DNA of 64,000 bases from Ananas comosus (taxonomy: Eukaryota > Streptophyta > Magnoliopsida > Poales > Bromeliaceae), in the NCBI RefSeq assembly GCF_001540865.1, contig NC_033623.1, positions 15,995,283 to 16,059,282 of the forward strand, in the 5' to 3' direction. This document shows, piece after piece, positions 49,603-60,184 of the stretch. Position 1 is the stretch's first letter. Each line of letters opens with the position of its first letter. The position numbers and the translations under genes are program-made. The notes beneath the pieces are model-generated. The model had not been told where the DNA came from. It searched no databases and saw nothing but the letters and a program-made list of their open reading frames with translations.

Positions 49603-50151
49603 TCATAGAACAGCTCCTGTCATAAACCGATGGTTCAGTACTGCCTCGGCAATCGGGCGTTGACGGTAATCAGGGTTCAACATTGCCTGTTATAGAAAAT
49701 AGATGAAGGATGGAAAGATTTACATGGAAGTATATACTCCAGAAGAAAGGGGAAAGAAAAGGAAAAAAAAAAGAGGAGCATGAACTATATACATGCTTGT
49801 GAAATTTTAGAGCATGAGAAATACCAATTTTTTGTGTTATAGAATGCAATAAAGCATCACAATAATCATAAAAATGAAGTATTGGACAGGTAAAAAAGAT
49901 AAAATTTGAAAATAAACGACAATCCAAACACACAACAAACTTGCTTGTTTTCTCATTTGAACTAAATTGTGGTTAATAATCTAATTCAATTAACAGTAAC
50001 AGGTACCCGTAACTGGGGTTTGATAGAAGTGAGAGAGCACTTTTCCTTTTATATGTTACAGTTACTTCTGTTTCTATCCAAGGCCCAAACTAACAGATAT
50101 AAAATAGGAAAGTACTCGCTCTGCATTAGAAATCAAATAATATACACCTGC

Positions 50152-50194
<43 letters not shown>

Positions 50195-53100
50195 AACCTT
50201 AAGCAATTCCCAACCGGCACCATCACCTAGATCCAGAAAATTGACAGCTTCAACTAAACGGTCATCAGCTAGGCAATATCTACAACATCATGTTAAAATA
50301 ATCATCTTTATATGTGTATAAGCCAATGGAGCATTAATAGTACACCTTGACATGGGTAGACAAAATTCAAGCGTTATTCAGGTTTCTGTCATGTGCACCA
50401 TCCAAAGACAAAAAAGGGCAAAACAATGATTATGAGAAGTTTGGGTATTAACAAGGTCGGTGAAAATCAAGACCTAAGAAAATTAGTTCAAATGCGCTTT
50501 AGGACACCCGCATCATCAATAATAGTATCTAATACGTTTAGGCATTCTCCAATGAACGTAAAAACAAACAAACAAGATAGGCCATATATAGTAATAAAAT
50601 AGAGAAAGTTCTTACTCTCTTGCAGCATCAAGATCAAGCTGAAAAGTGCTCTCAAGAAGCCTCTGCAAGATTGCAATTGCACTTAATTATAAGACTAACA
50701 ATTGAATTAAAGAACAATCATAGAACAATCACATGATTTTCTTCACACAATAAGGAGCATGGTGCAATGAGAAAACTATTGCTCACTTGCAAAGAAATGC
50801 TATCCATGATGCCCATTTCACAAAATGGAACAAATGCTAAGTAAGCAAAAAGAAGCCCTGCTTCATATCTGCTCATAAACATGAAGAGAATAAGAATATG
50901 CAAAAACTATTATTTCAAGAGTATCTACTATTGTGACAACTATTTGGTGGTACAAACAAACTAATAGTAGAAAAGAAACAAAGGTGAAATATACCCACGT
51001 GTATCTTGTAGCATACAATGCCGAAGGTTTATATGAAACTTACATGTCATCAGCTATCCCAAAAGCTCGCTTTTCCAACGGAGTGAAGGCCCCAGCAGCC
51101 GAAGCCCGTCGCCATAGTCCTTCCGACAATGCTCCTTTTCCTATAGAAGAAAGCCTGCCATTTCTCACATATCAACAGTAAATTTCATGCACTGCATTAT
51201 TAGCATAACGAAGCAAGAAGACTGATATAACTCAATCAGTATATATCTTTATTAGCCAACTTTTCTTTCACTACTACTGATGCAGCCAAAGTTTGCAAAT
51301 TTGGGCCTCAATTGAAGGACCAATTGATTGTGCCAGACAGAGATATGTTTGAGTCGATTTGGGCTAGTTGCTTGAGACTTGAGCCAAGGATTGAAATTAA
51401 AGCATCATCTGTCATTATGTAAATTATTATATCAAGTCAATTTGCATAGTGTTCGATCATATTGGAGTCTACTGCTTATTTCAGTCGAAAACTAAGTTGT
51501 TTGGGTCACGTCAGTTTGAATCAATAAGAAAGAGTAAAGGAGAGGTGAAGAGGATCAGCATACCCAATATCAACTGAAAATGCCAAGTCACGGAGTCGTG
51601 GAATGAGATAAGTTGCGTCTTTCTCCACTACCGTACTGTCAAATAGAAAGAAACCTGATCAACTACTTGATTTGAAAAACAAATATCTATGATGCAGGTA
51701 AAAGTGCACAGAACTTGCCTAAACTGTAGATTATTTCAAAATTAGTGATACCTGAACATCAATTAATTTTTTTTTTTCTCTTACCACCTAAACTTATAGT
51801 TATGTCGATCTCACTACCTCTCCAGCAGAACTGAATGATAATTTGACTTTCTTTGATGGAATTTTCTGTAACCAAACGTAATGTTTTGTGACTTAACACA
51901 ATAATCTGTGATTTTTTTAAGGAAACCGTCAAACTCTAACAGAACTGAATTTTCCGAAATCAAAATAAATGTAGGGTCATGGTAAGATTAGAATTTTTCA
52001 GGCACCCATTTCAAAATATAGTATAGATTGGGTACAGACAGTAATATTTTTTTCCAAAAGAAATAATACAAATGAGAATTGTCATATGCGATAAATGACA
52101 TACTTGAGAACAACAGAAGAAGGGCCGAGACTCTGGTGTAGTCTATCATGGTCATGCAAGTAGGCAAGGCCGTTCATAGCACCATTAAGCAGTTTGAGAA
52201 CAAAAAATCTTCTGCGTTTTACTTTTTGCCCCTTATCAAATGGATTCCAGAATTTCTGGTCTTTTTGCAAAAGGTCCTTCGAAACATCTTCACTTGCTAT
52301 CTTAGCGTAGTCTGCGGCACTATACTTTCCATCATTGCGAAAAATAAGCCACTGCAAAAAAGATTCATTACACCATTTACTAAAAGAATAATATGAAATG
52401 GTATACTAGAGTTGTTGCTGTAGAGAACCTGCTCCCCTGTTTTTGTCTCAAAAGCTCCTAACAGAAATTGGATATTCTGACAAATGTTCTTGGAGTCACT
52501 CTGCAATAAGTATAATAACCAGATAAATTTTAAAATTTAGAATTTGCTCCTTTTAATAACGCATCACGTGTTTAGCCTTTGTGTAAATATGTAGCATTGA
52601 GCAGTTTACTTGAAGAGAAGCATGAGCACTTAGCTCGTTGGCTGCCATCATATCAGCTTCAGTACCACCAGCACGTTGTCCCGGATATACCTTAATTAAA
52701 GGGCGAACCTCTTAGCGCATATATCATAGAATTTCATAGTTTGCCTTTTTCATGCAAAAATAATTCTCCAAAAGTTAAAATTAGCACATAATATGCACTA
52801 TAAGTTAAGCACTAAAGATGAATTTTTGCTTGCTGGCAAGCTTTATAACACATATCTGCTAACTTCCAAGACGTTATGTAATATAATTGGTTTGTATACA
52901 ACCCCTTAGTCAATACTATATTGCCTGTTAACATTTGTAGAAACTATGACAAACTATACCTTCACCTACATTATATTTTAAAAGGTTGTGTGGTCCTCTC
53001 ATTTGCCAATGCATTTAGAAAACAAACAACATATTGCATGAATCAGCAAACATAATGCTGCTTGAAAGTTTAATCCACACATGTCAAAATTTTTAGAGAA

Positions 53101-54039
53101 TGGAACTGTTAATCGATAAGCACTCTCAGATTTGTATTTAGAACAGAATTTGACAGGACAAAGCATGAACAGAGAGTACCTTAAATATAACTCGTGTTCC
53201 TTTAAGCGGACCCTGGACTACTCTTCCCTCATAAAGCCTGCAATGAAACTGTGATTGATAATATTAGTATCTTCTTATGAAACACTGGTAATCTTAAAAA
53301 AAAAGGAAACATATTCTAGTCCTAGAAAATGAACCTGATCTTCACTTGTCCCTCTCCAACATCCTGGACCCGTAGACGCTCAATCTCTTCCGGAGAATAC
53401 CCAGGAACGAGTTCTTGCAATGCACCGCTATTCAAGAATCCTCCCGATCGAAATGATGAGTAGCTGTTTAATATAGGACACTAGTCAAATATAACAAAGC
53501 TATAGAAATTCTGCACACTAGATCTGGTTGAAAACTCCAAATAAAGAAGCGTAGTTCGCAAAGAGTAGATAATTTATGAATTACATGACATCAAGCTGGA
53601 CCATCTTCCCTTTTTTTTTTTTTTTCATTTTTTCCCCTTTCTTTGCTGCCAGAAAAATTCCCAAATGTTGCAACTGGAACACGAAAAGATTGTCATCGAA
53701 ACCCTAGTTGAAGAACAAAAACCCAGGTCTCTAAAATTTGCACTAAACCTTTATGATAAAGAATCGCTACGATCCTTAGGCAATCAATATAATTATCAAT
53801 AAATATTCCAATCCTATAACAAAATCGGCAAAAGCAACCTAAAATCAAATGGGTGTCTCATTTTCTGCTACGTAGAAGAATTAAAAAGGCACCAAAAGGA
53901 GAGGAAAAAGATCACATAACCTCGTGATGTTCATGAACCCGTAGCTCCCAACGAACCTTCCGACCTCGAAATCGTCCGGGTCGGTTATCAAAGCGGCTGC
54001 GGCGGCGCGAAGCTTCCGCGGCCGTTCACGGCGGAGCAT
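49603..54039 (-). CDS. Protein-kinase-like protein with degenerate catalytic residues (pseudokinase)
   Basis: Twelve exons join in frame to 394 aa: 54039-53921, 53463-53335, 53237-53180, 52690-52610, 52500-52429, 52351-52104, 51635-51564, 51154-51044, 50868-50787, 50662-50616, 50279-50198, 49686-49603. The fold is a protein kinase: VIFKVYPG (Lys102 as the ATP-site lysine), GGTEADMMAANELSAH as the C-helix, LKLLNGAMNGLAYLHDHDRL before the catalytic loop, and YRQRPIAEAVLNHRFM at the end. The catalytic loop reads HQSLGPSSVVL (225-235), so the Asp, Lys and Asn are Ser, Gly and Ser; the DFG motif is DLA (252-254). Phosphotransfer is unlikely. The Arg/Ala-rich N-terminus could be a short plastid transit peptide. 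I do not recognise a named family; a scaffold or regulator role is only a guess. Confidence 0.85.
50154..50192. repeat. (GA)n microsatellite beside a splice donor
   Basis: About 19 GA units. On the gene strand it is (CT)n and begins 5 bases into the intron after exon 11 of the pseudokinase gene (AAG/gtttactctct). Confidence 0.9.
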
Positions 54040-54790
54040 CGGAGCTATCGACGGAGATTGGGAGCGGCGTCCATGGTGGGTTGAAGTATACTAGTATAGA
54101 TGTATAATTACTAATATATAAATCCTATTATTAACCAGGTTTTTTAATTAATCAATATAAAGACCAGTGACATCTAGAAGGGATACTGCACATTCTGGAC
54201 CACGTCCTATAAAAATGAGTTTTTTTTTTAACTAAAAAAAAAAAATTTTTTTTTGGGTTGCCGAAAATAGGTCGGGGATAGCAGTAGAAGGAGCAGCGCT
54301 TAGGCGAGGAGCAAGCGGAGTAAGCAGAGGAGGAGGTGTAAAACCGCGAAGGAGAGGGTGATGGTGAAGGCAATTGGATCGCTCCTCTAGCTTAAGCAAG
54401 AGCTTTTTCTTCGTATCTATATCCTATTCTACGAACATAGAGGGAGAGGAGAAGCGAAGCGCCAGAGTTCTTGGGAGGGTTTGGGCGNAATAATTAGGTA
54501 AATTTATTTTTTGCTAAGCTTAAGGAGTTAATAATTCATTGAACAATAATTTATTTTGTGTACTCTACAAAATTTTGATTAAAATATATTTTCTTATCTT
54601 GTACTCATTTATTTGATTTTTATACTTAGTTAAACTAAAAAATTTAACATATAATAAAATGCTTAAATTATTAAGTTTTATTAAATTACTAATAAGTCTG
54701 ATAAATTTAATTTTTTTTAAAAAACTATTTAAAATTTCAAACATTTGGGAGTCTCCACACATTTTTACCCAAATTTCATTCGATCGTATA
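54040..54790. other. Head-to-head space between the pseudokinase and B3 genes
   Basis: About 750-1000 bp separates the two divergent starts. It holds a GA-rich stretch (54240-54370), the single N at 54487, and AT-rich DNA. A 9-codon frame from the ATG at 54074 precedes the pseudokinase ATG on its strand. Confidence 0.45.
54487..54487. other. Assembly gap (N)
   Basis: A single undetermined base in the divergent promoter region; no duplication is obvious around it. Confidence 0.95.
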
Positions 54791-54869
54791 GGTCCATCGC
54801 TGACGTGGTGGACGAGGTCCACGCATAAGTTCTCGAAGACGACGGGGTCCGCTCCACGGTGAAGAGTGG

Positions 54870-55983
54870 AAGACCGCGTTGACTCTCGAGAGAAGAGAAA
54901 GAGAGAGAGGGAGCCACCCCCTCTCCCTCCGACACTTGAAGGACCCAAAAAAAAAAATACAATAATAATAAAAAAAAAAAATAATCCGACACTCTCGCCC
55001 TAAAAATCCCTTCACCACGGTCTCTTTTGCCACTCTCAAATATCATCCTTCTCGTAGGTAATTTCCATTTCTTAGCATTCCCCAAGTTTTATTTCTACAA
55101 ATTTTGCATAGAAAATAAACTTTTTGTTTTTTTTTTTTATCCCTGTTAATTTAAGGTAGTAGCAGATGCTGTTAATATCAAAGTGGGTTTAATTTTTGCG
55201 CATGGCTCCATTCTTTGCTGTTGTTGTTGTTGTTGCTCGAGAGTAAGTTAAAAAGATCACCATGCGAAGTCCTAATGCTTATTATTATTTGGGTGAAACA
55301 TTTGATTGTTGACACCAAGTTTTTAAACCCAATGTTTGAAGTTAATCTTAGCATGCAATTTTCTCCATGGGTGGATATGGGTTTTGAAATGTGATTAATT
55401 AATCTAATTTGCTCTATTCTTTGCCACAAGTTCCATTTTTCGTAGAAGATTAATGAATTTGATTACAGTGCTCTTCCCAGCTTCAAGATAGCATCATCAA
55501 TATAATCGTTATATGTTTATTATACTATTCAGTATGAGGCGCTCTGTGGGTTTAAGTGTCACTGGTCTCATAGTTTCCTCTATCTATTCACACTTTAGCG
55601 TCTCGTTGATTAAACAAAGATGTGCATTACTTCAATTTGCAGAGCTCTTAAGTTTTGTTGTGCTAAAGGTTAAAGATGAAAAGGTTGTTACAGTGAGTTT
55701 ATTTGTGCCATGGATGTTTAATTGTGTGTGTAATTGATGCTTTCCAATATTCCTTTTTTTTTTAATACTGTAATGAACTAAATTAGGGCCTCTGTTTATT
55801 CCTACTTTGTATGAGGAAAGAGTTTGATATTAAGATCTTCAATATTCCGTTGTTGGGCTTCAATGCTCCAGTTCAGTTATTAAAGAAGTTGTTGGCATGA
55901 CTTTGTGTCTCTCATAGTGTTTCAGTTATTTAAGTAATCATTCAAAGTTCCACCACCTTATTGTGTTGTTTCTTTGGAGTCAG
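54870..55983 (+). promoter_or_regulatory. Proposed leader exon and leader intron of the B3 gene
   Basis: A CT/GA-rich stretch ends at tctcgtag (55057) before a good donor (gtaatt). The next good acceptor is ggagtcag, ending at 55983, 33 bp before the B3 start codon. The 0.9-kb intron between them has no coding region. This is inferred from splice signals only. Confidence 0.45.
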
Positions 55984-56016
55984 GGAGCTGTTGTCGGGTC
56001 TCACGTTTCTATCACG

Positions 56017-56226
56017 ATGTCTGCAGAGCCTGCAGAATGCAAAGCACAAGATGAAGTTGTTCCGCTTTCAGGAAATCCATACTTCACAATAATTATCTCC
56101 AAGTCTCAAATCCAGCAACCCTTTAGATTGGTAATATAATATCTCACCTTGGAGTATGTATAAAATAAACATATAGCGACATGAACCTGCATGTGCAGAT
56201 TTGTTTCTCTTGCCTTGCAGCTATTT

Positions 56227-56296
<70 letters not shown>

Positions 56297-57572
56297 GCTT
56301 GATTGCTATTAAAGTTCTTTGGGAAGGCTTACTGTTCTAGTGTAGAATCTACTCAAATTGCTACAACTTGGAGCAAAAGCATTCATAGATGCTAATAGTT
56401 GGTGGGAAAAGAAGGGAACAATGTGTTGTTTCCAACTTTGTCTGACGAAAAGAAAGAATATGGAGAGATCATTCACAAATAAAGGTTAAGAAAAAATGAT
56501 CTGAAGTAGAATTGGAAGTTATATCTTTGATTAGTAAAAAGAGAAAAAAAAAGAAAAAAAAAAGAAAAGAAAAAAGAGGAAACCAAAGAAAATTGAAAGC
56601 ATGCGACTAAAGCTGTTAACCACAAAAGAAAAGGAGTTAGGTAATTAGCCTGAATAATATATCAAGCTGAACAACTGTACTGTGTAATCTGAATAAATAA
56701 GATAATTAGCAAAGAATTTTTCAAAAAGAAAAAGATAATAAGCAAAGAAAAGTGACTACTGAAACTAAGTAAACAGATGTACTATAGCAGTAATAAACAG
56801 AAAGTGTGAACGAATATATCAAGAAAAAGTAAGTTCCTCATTTAAGTTCCTTTGGTGTTAGCTTCCATTATTTGTTGTATTCTTTCTATGAATTCTGTAA
56901 ATGTAAAATTTATCCATTTCACATCCTAAGTCTTACTGGCTATGAGATTGGAATGCACTAGCAGATGGACTTTTATTGATTAGCATGCGATGCATCCCAG
57001 CTTGATGCTAAGAAGCTTCGTCTTCAAAGAAAACGAAGAAGCAAAAAAAGGAAGTTACCGCAAAATTTTTATTTTTCGTTGCTAAACATGAACCCGCGGG
57101 CATGTAGATTGCAAAAAATCTGCCATATGGTACCCTATTCAATTGCATAGGCTTTTCAGTGTTAAAAAAACAAAATGAGTGAAGGTGTAAATAATTTAGT
57201 TTTTTCTTCTTCTTTTTTTTTTTTTTACCATGTAGTCTCCAAAGCATATATCATGGGATTTCTTCTGTATAGGTGGTTCCGAAGGAATTCCGTGAATTAC
57301 TTCCACCTAGCCCGGTATGGCTCACCCTTTCTTGCAAGAACAAGACATGGGAGGTGAGATACTGCGGGGACCGTTACTTGAAGCGATTCGAGACTGGATG
57401 GAAGAGGTTTGCCATTGAGAACAATCTAGAGATTGGAGATGGGTGCGTGTTCGAGCTGATGGACAATGAGAACTTGAACTTTGGAGTTAGAGTTCTCAAA
57501 GGGGAAATTCCATCTCTGGTTAGGAACATCGAAGATGGTCGGAGCTCCGACAGCCCCATCATGATCGACTGA
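56017..57572 (+). CDS. Small B3-domain DNA-binding protein (REM/Os03g0212300-like)
   Basis: Exons 56017-56130 and 57273-57572 give 137 aa. The ATG (tcacgatgtc) is the first in the exon after the proposed leader intron. A short polar N-terminus (about 20 residues) is followed by one B3 domain: NPYFTIIISKSQIQQPFRL, VVPKEFRELLPPSPVWLTL, WEVRYCGDRYLKRFETGWKRF and IGDGCVFELMDNENLNFGVR. This matches rice-type single-B3 proteins such as Os03g0212300. B3 proteins bind DNA in the nucleus; the target is unknown. The 1.14-kb intron holds a TA/TG microsatellite. With one domain and no other module it is at the short end of the family. Confidence 0.88.
56227..56295. repeat. Compound (TA)n(TG)n microsatellite
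   Basis: About 13 TA units, then about 18 TG units, inside the B3 gene's intron. Confidence 0.95.
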
Positions 57573-58620
57573 GGTAATCAACTTTATTATCTTGCTACTT
57601 TGTTTCATGTATTTAGGATCTACTAAGACTTGAGTTTAGCTTTGGTGTGTATTCCGTGTACGTGTGAAGTATCTATGTAAATGACTTTTAAGTTGTTGTG
57701 GTAGTGTCAACGGTTCAAGAAAGATAAGATTTATGTGGTGAAGAGGAATGAATTAATCTGCAGGCTACCTTATGTGCTGTGGTTTCAGCATTCAATGCGA
57801 AGTAACTAGTGTAGAAACTGTAAATTATTACCTCAGAACAATAATATATTTGGGCGTGAATGAGAGAGTGTACAAATTATTTGTTCCAAATTGAAAGCAA
57901 ATTTCAGTTTGGTCAGGTAATGATAATTACATCAGACATTCCCATTGACAATTTTAAATGTAAGAAACAGGTTCGTTTGGCTTTATCTAATGCAACCAGT
58001 CCATATAACAGGCCAAACTGATTCGCAAGATTTTAATATTTAAATTCAATGAGAAGTTCGAAAATAAAATTAGTTGGCTTAACTGTTTAATGTGGCATTT
58101 AATTTATTACACCCAAAATTAAAGTCAAAATTTGAAACTGGAAAAAAAAAACAATCAATTTATGTAGCAAAAACAACTAATTTACATACTGATATATCGT
58201 GCCTGAGAATTGCATTTTACATCTCCACCTTTTCATTGCTACTATTTTATGTGCAAGTGAAATTGATATTTGCATCTTTGTCCCAGAAGCTGTCTATATT
58301 TGCACGTATACTTTCTACTTGTGCCGTGCATGATGTGTGAGCAGTGAAGCTCTTTGTTAAGTAAGGTTAATCACATGCATTAAATTACAATCTGCGGGTA
58401 CTGCCAGGTGCCCCGTAAAATACTTTTTTCTATGTAATATGTTTGATATGTTTTAGAGTTTTGCAAATGCGATATCGAGTGCACCAATTGTGAGTTACCT
58501 ACCAGCAGTAACAATACCTTTTGGGGTACGATTTTGTGGCGTGAATGGAGAGGAGTTAACAGGGTTCCTCCCCGCATACGCAGCAACAGAGTTAACGACG
58601 CGAGTCGCTGCCATCCAAGA
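57573..58620. other. Space between B3 and MKK genes
   Basis: Contains the B3 3' UTR (to about 57850) and AT-rich DNA. From 58480 the composition shifts to GC-rich promoter sequence of the MKK gene. Confidence 0.5.
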
Positions 58621-58628
58621 TCTGCCGA

Positions 58629-58636
58629 TGACGTCA
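58629..58636. promoter_or_regulatory. TGACGTCA palindrome in the MKK promoter
   Basis: A perfect tgacgtca site (bZIP C-box/as-1-type core), 256 bp upstream of the MKK start codon. TGA and other bZIP factors bind this core in stress- and salicylate-responsive promoters; use here is inferred. Confidence 0.5.
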
Positions 58637-58891
58637 GCAACGGGAGCTGCGCAATCGGATCTCCCTCGCCCGTTTCGCCACCCGTCTCTCCCCGCATCTC
58701 CCGCCCTCCCCCTGCATACATATCCATGCATCCATCCCCCTCATGATCCTCCTTTAAAAATTGCTCATCTTCTCTTCCCAATTCCCATGCATGTCGATAA
58801 TCACTGTTTCACATTACATATACTATACCCCGGCGGCCTTTTAGTCAGAATTTGAGAGAGGGAGGGGCGGGAGTGTGTGTCGGGGTGTGCC

Positions 58892-59815
58892 ATGGTGAGC
58901 GAGCGAAGAATGCACGTAAAGCAAGCGCTGCTTGAAAAGCTCTGCTTGCCCACGCCCTCCATGGCCGCCGCCTACCCTTCCTCGCCCCAGCTGTTCAGCC
59001 TCTCCGACCTGGAGAAGCTCTCCGTCCTCGGCCACGGCAGCGGCGGCACCGTCTATTTAGTCCGCCACCTCCCCACCTCCTCCCTCTTCGCCCTCAAAGT
59101 CCTCCACAGCAACAGCAACAGCAGTACCAATCATGAGGCCGACGTCCTCGCCCGCGTGGAGGACTGCCCCCACGTCGTCCGCTGCCACGGCGTGCTCGAC
59201 GTCGCCGGCCTCTGCTGCCTCGTGCTGGAGTACATGCCCGGCGGCTCCCTCCTCGACGTCCTTCGCGCCCGAGGAAGGCTCTCCGAAGAGCTCATCGCGT
59301 GGGTGGCCAAGTGCGTGCTCCGGGCGCTCCTCCACCTCCACGCCGCCGGCGTCGTGCACGGCGACGTCAAGCCCTCCAACCTCCTCATAAGCCGGCAGGG
59401 GGAGGTCAAGATCGCTGACTTCGGGGCCAGCCGATTGGCGACGTCGGAGGAGGCGGCGTGCGAGGAGGGCACGCGCGCGTACATGAGCCCGGAGCGGCTC
59501 GACTCGGAGGGGTTCCAAGGGGAGGCCGGGGGATTCGCCGGGGACGTGTGGGCCCTCGGGGTGGTGCTGCTGGAGTGCCTCGTGGGGCGGTTGCCCCTCG
59601 CGGGACCCGGGATAACGTGGGCGGTGTGCCTGGGCGGGGGCCCGCAGCTGCAGGTCCCCGAGGGGGAGGCGTCGCCGGAGCTGAGGAGCTTCGTCGGCAG
59701 GTGCCTGGAGAGGGAGTGGAGGAGGAGGGCCACGGCGGCCGAGCTCCTCGCCCACCCCTTTGTCGCCAAGTGCGGTGACTGCGCCACCGCCGCATGGACC
59801 CAGAAATTAATTTAA
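58892..59815 (+). CDS. MKK10-like: MAP kinase kinase, MKK10-like, intronless
   Basis: The first in-frame ATG is 58892 (gccatggtgagc); upstream codons in the frame come from a GTG and are not used. The product is 307 aa, the size of group D plant MKKs (MKK7-10), which are also intronless. Kinase marks: LGHGSGGTVYLVRH, FALK (Lys69), LEYMPGGSLLDVL, VVHGDVKPSNLL (156-158 is HGD, not HRD), ADFG (DFG 176-178), GTRAYMSPERLD, DVWALGVVLLECLVG. In the activation loop the plant S/T-x5-S/T motif is TSEEAAC (184-190), so the second acceptor is Cys. Loss of this motif is known for Arabidopsis MKK10. A MAPK cascade role in stress or hormone signalling is inferred. Third-position GC is very high, unlike the neighbours. 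Confidence 0.93.
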   Translation: MVSERRMHVKQALLEKLCLPTPSMAAAYPSSPQLFSLSDLEKLSVLGHGSGGTVYLVRHLPTSSLFALKVLHSNSNSSTNHEADVLARVEDCPHVVRCHGVLDVAGLCCLVLEYMPGGSLLDVLRARGRLSEELIAWVAKCVLRALLHLHAAGVVHGDVKPSNLLISRQGEVKIADFGASRLATSEEAACEEGTRAYMSPERLDSEGFQGEAGGFAGDVWALGVVLLECLVGRLPLAGPGITWAVCLGGGPQLQVPEGEASPELRSFVGRCLEREWRRRATAAELLAHPFVAKCGDCATAAWTQKLI

Positions 59816-60180
59816 TTAATAACTAGTTCGTTAATTAACTAGTTGATAGTGAGAGATTTTAATGCACGTACAATAAGGACGAACGAACAAAGAATATGAA
59901 AAACAACAAGGTGGGTTCTAATAATTTTCTTTTCTTTTCTTTTCTTTTTTTGTTTTCCGTTTCCTCTACAGTTGAAGAGCTGGTACTAAAAAGGACTGAA
60001 CTCATCAGGAGCTGTAAGAAAACAGTTTTAGCTCACCATTACTAGGCGAGAATAATATCTATCCATTTGACTATGGTATTCAAACGTTCTATTTTCTCCT
60101 GCACCCGCTAAGCCATACATCATCCTCCTTAACTTCTAATAAAAAGTTATGGAGGTGACTGTCTCGTTAACTGAAAAACT
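59816..60180. other. MKK 3' flank
   Basis: AT-rich, with ttaattaat words and a (CTTTT)n-like tract at 59928-59948. No gene. Confidence 0.4.
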
Positions 60181-60184
60181 GTCT

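Noticed and set aside
58380..58855. Open frames of 70-133 aa on both strands upstream of the MKK gene
   Set aside because: They lie in the GC-rich promoter, overlap one another and show no domain; composition alone explains them.
59057..59795. Antisense frames up to 232 aa over the MKK gene
   Set aside because: They mirror the very GC-rich MKK sequence. The sense frame carries all kinase motifs.
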